7,134 nt of DNA from Pseudomonadota bacterium (GTDB taxonomy: Bacteria; Pseudomonadota; Alphaproteobacteria; Rhizobiales; Methylopilaceae), in contig JAEWEX010000195.1 of NCBI GenBank assembly GCA_023389135.1, positions 1-7,134 of the forward strand, written 5' to 3'. Below the pieces are notes generated by a model, which had not been told where the DNA came from, ran no database searches, and saw only the letters and a program-made list of their open reading frames with translations. Made by a program: the position numbers and the translations under genes. Below, piece after piece: positions 7,078 to 7,134 of the stretch. Every line of letters begins with the position of its first letter. Within the stretch, counting starts at the first letter, position 1.

Positions 7078-7134
7078 CTTTTAGATGTTAACTCAGTAGG
7101 TGAATAAGCGTCGATTTCAACCGCGCTTTAAGCC
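7056..7134. other. A+T-rich junction segment, possible end of a mobile element
   Basis: About 38% G+C against about 70% in the rest of the window. It begins exactly where ydcF homology ends, near a CTAG at 7053-7056. It holds near-complementary TAAGCG (7106-7111) and CGCTTTA (7125-7131) arms but no ORF. I cannot match it to a named insertion sequence, and the window ends before any transposase would appear. Confidence 0.4.

Overview
The window is about 70% G+C and reads like an alphaproteobacterial chromosome, most likely Hyphomicrobiales/Rhodobacterales-like. The basis is very high G+C, proteins of the DUF1489, DUF599 and DUF3253 families that are common in that class, a CtrA-like TTAA-N7-(T/C)TAA site, and intergenic palindromic repeats of the kind described in rhizobia and brucellae. 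No species can be named from the sequence alone.

Layout, left to right. Positions 1-1915 hold the biotin-carrying subunit of an acyl-CoA carboxylase (best read as methylcrotonyl-CoA carboxylase, mccA), missing only its first ~20 residues at the window edge. A dodecin gene converges on it with a 4-bp gap. Dodecin diverges from a DUF1489 gene (2272-2706). The next 300 bp hold a probable 41-residue one-helix membrane protein on the minus strand (2722-2847) and an A+T-rich patch with a CtrA-like site, followed by a DUF599 membrane protein (3007-3684). A lower-G+C two-gene cassette, hicA-hicB (3836-4413), has a palindromic operator directly against the hicA start codon. Its end abuts a convergent thiolase gene (4414-5610) with no base between the stop codons. 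A DUF3253 protein (5673-5948) is divergent from the thiolase.

The stretch 5949-6594 has no gene. It is almost filled by five tandem copies of a ~130-bp unit, each with a ~100-bp palindromic core that could fold into a closing stem plus three hairpins. On the far side of the array, 6595-7077 on the minus strand encodes the C-terminal two thirds of a YdcF/DUF218 protein. Its N-terminal part is missing, replaced by an A+T-rich segment (about 7056-7134) that looks like foreign DNA reaching the window edge.

The carboxylase subunit and the thiolase fit leucine/branched-chain or acyl-CoA catabolism but are not in one operon. The remaining genes are a flavin-binding storage protein, conserved proteins of unknown function and a toxin-antitoxin module. 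The most unusual content is the palindromic tandem array, then the hicAB cassette with its operator, the unlisted small membrane protein, and the broken ydcF at the right edge.
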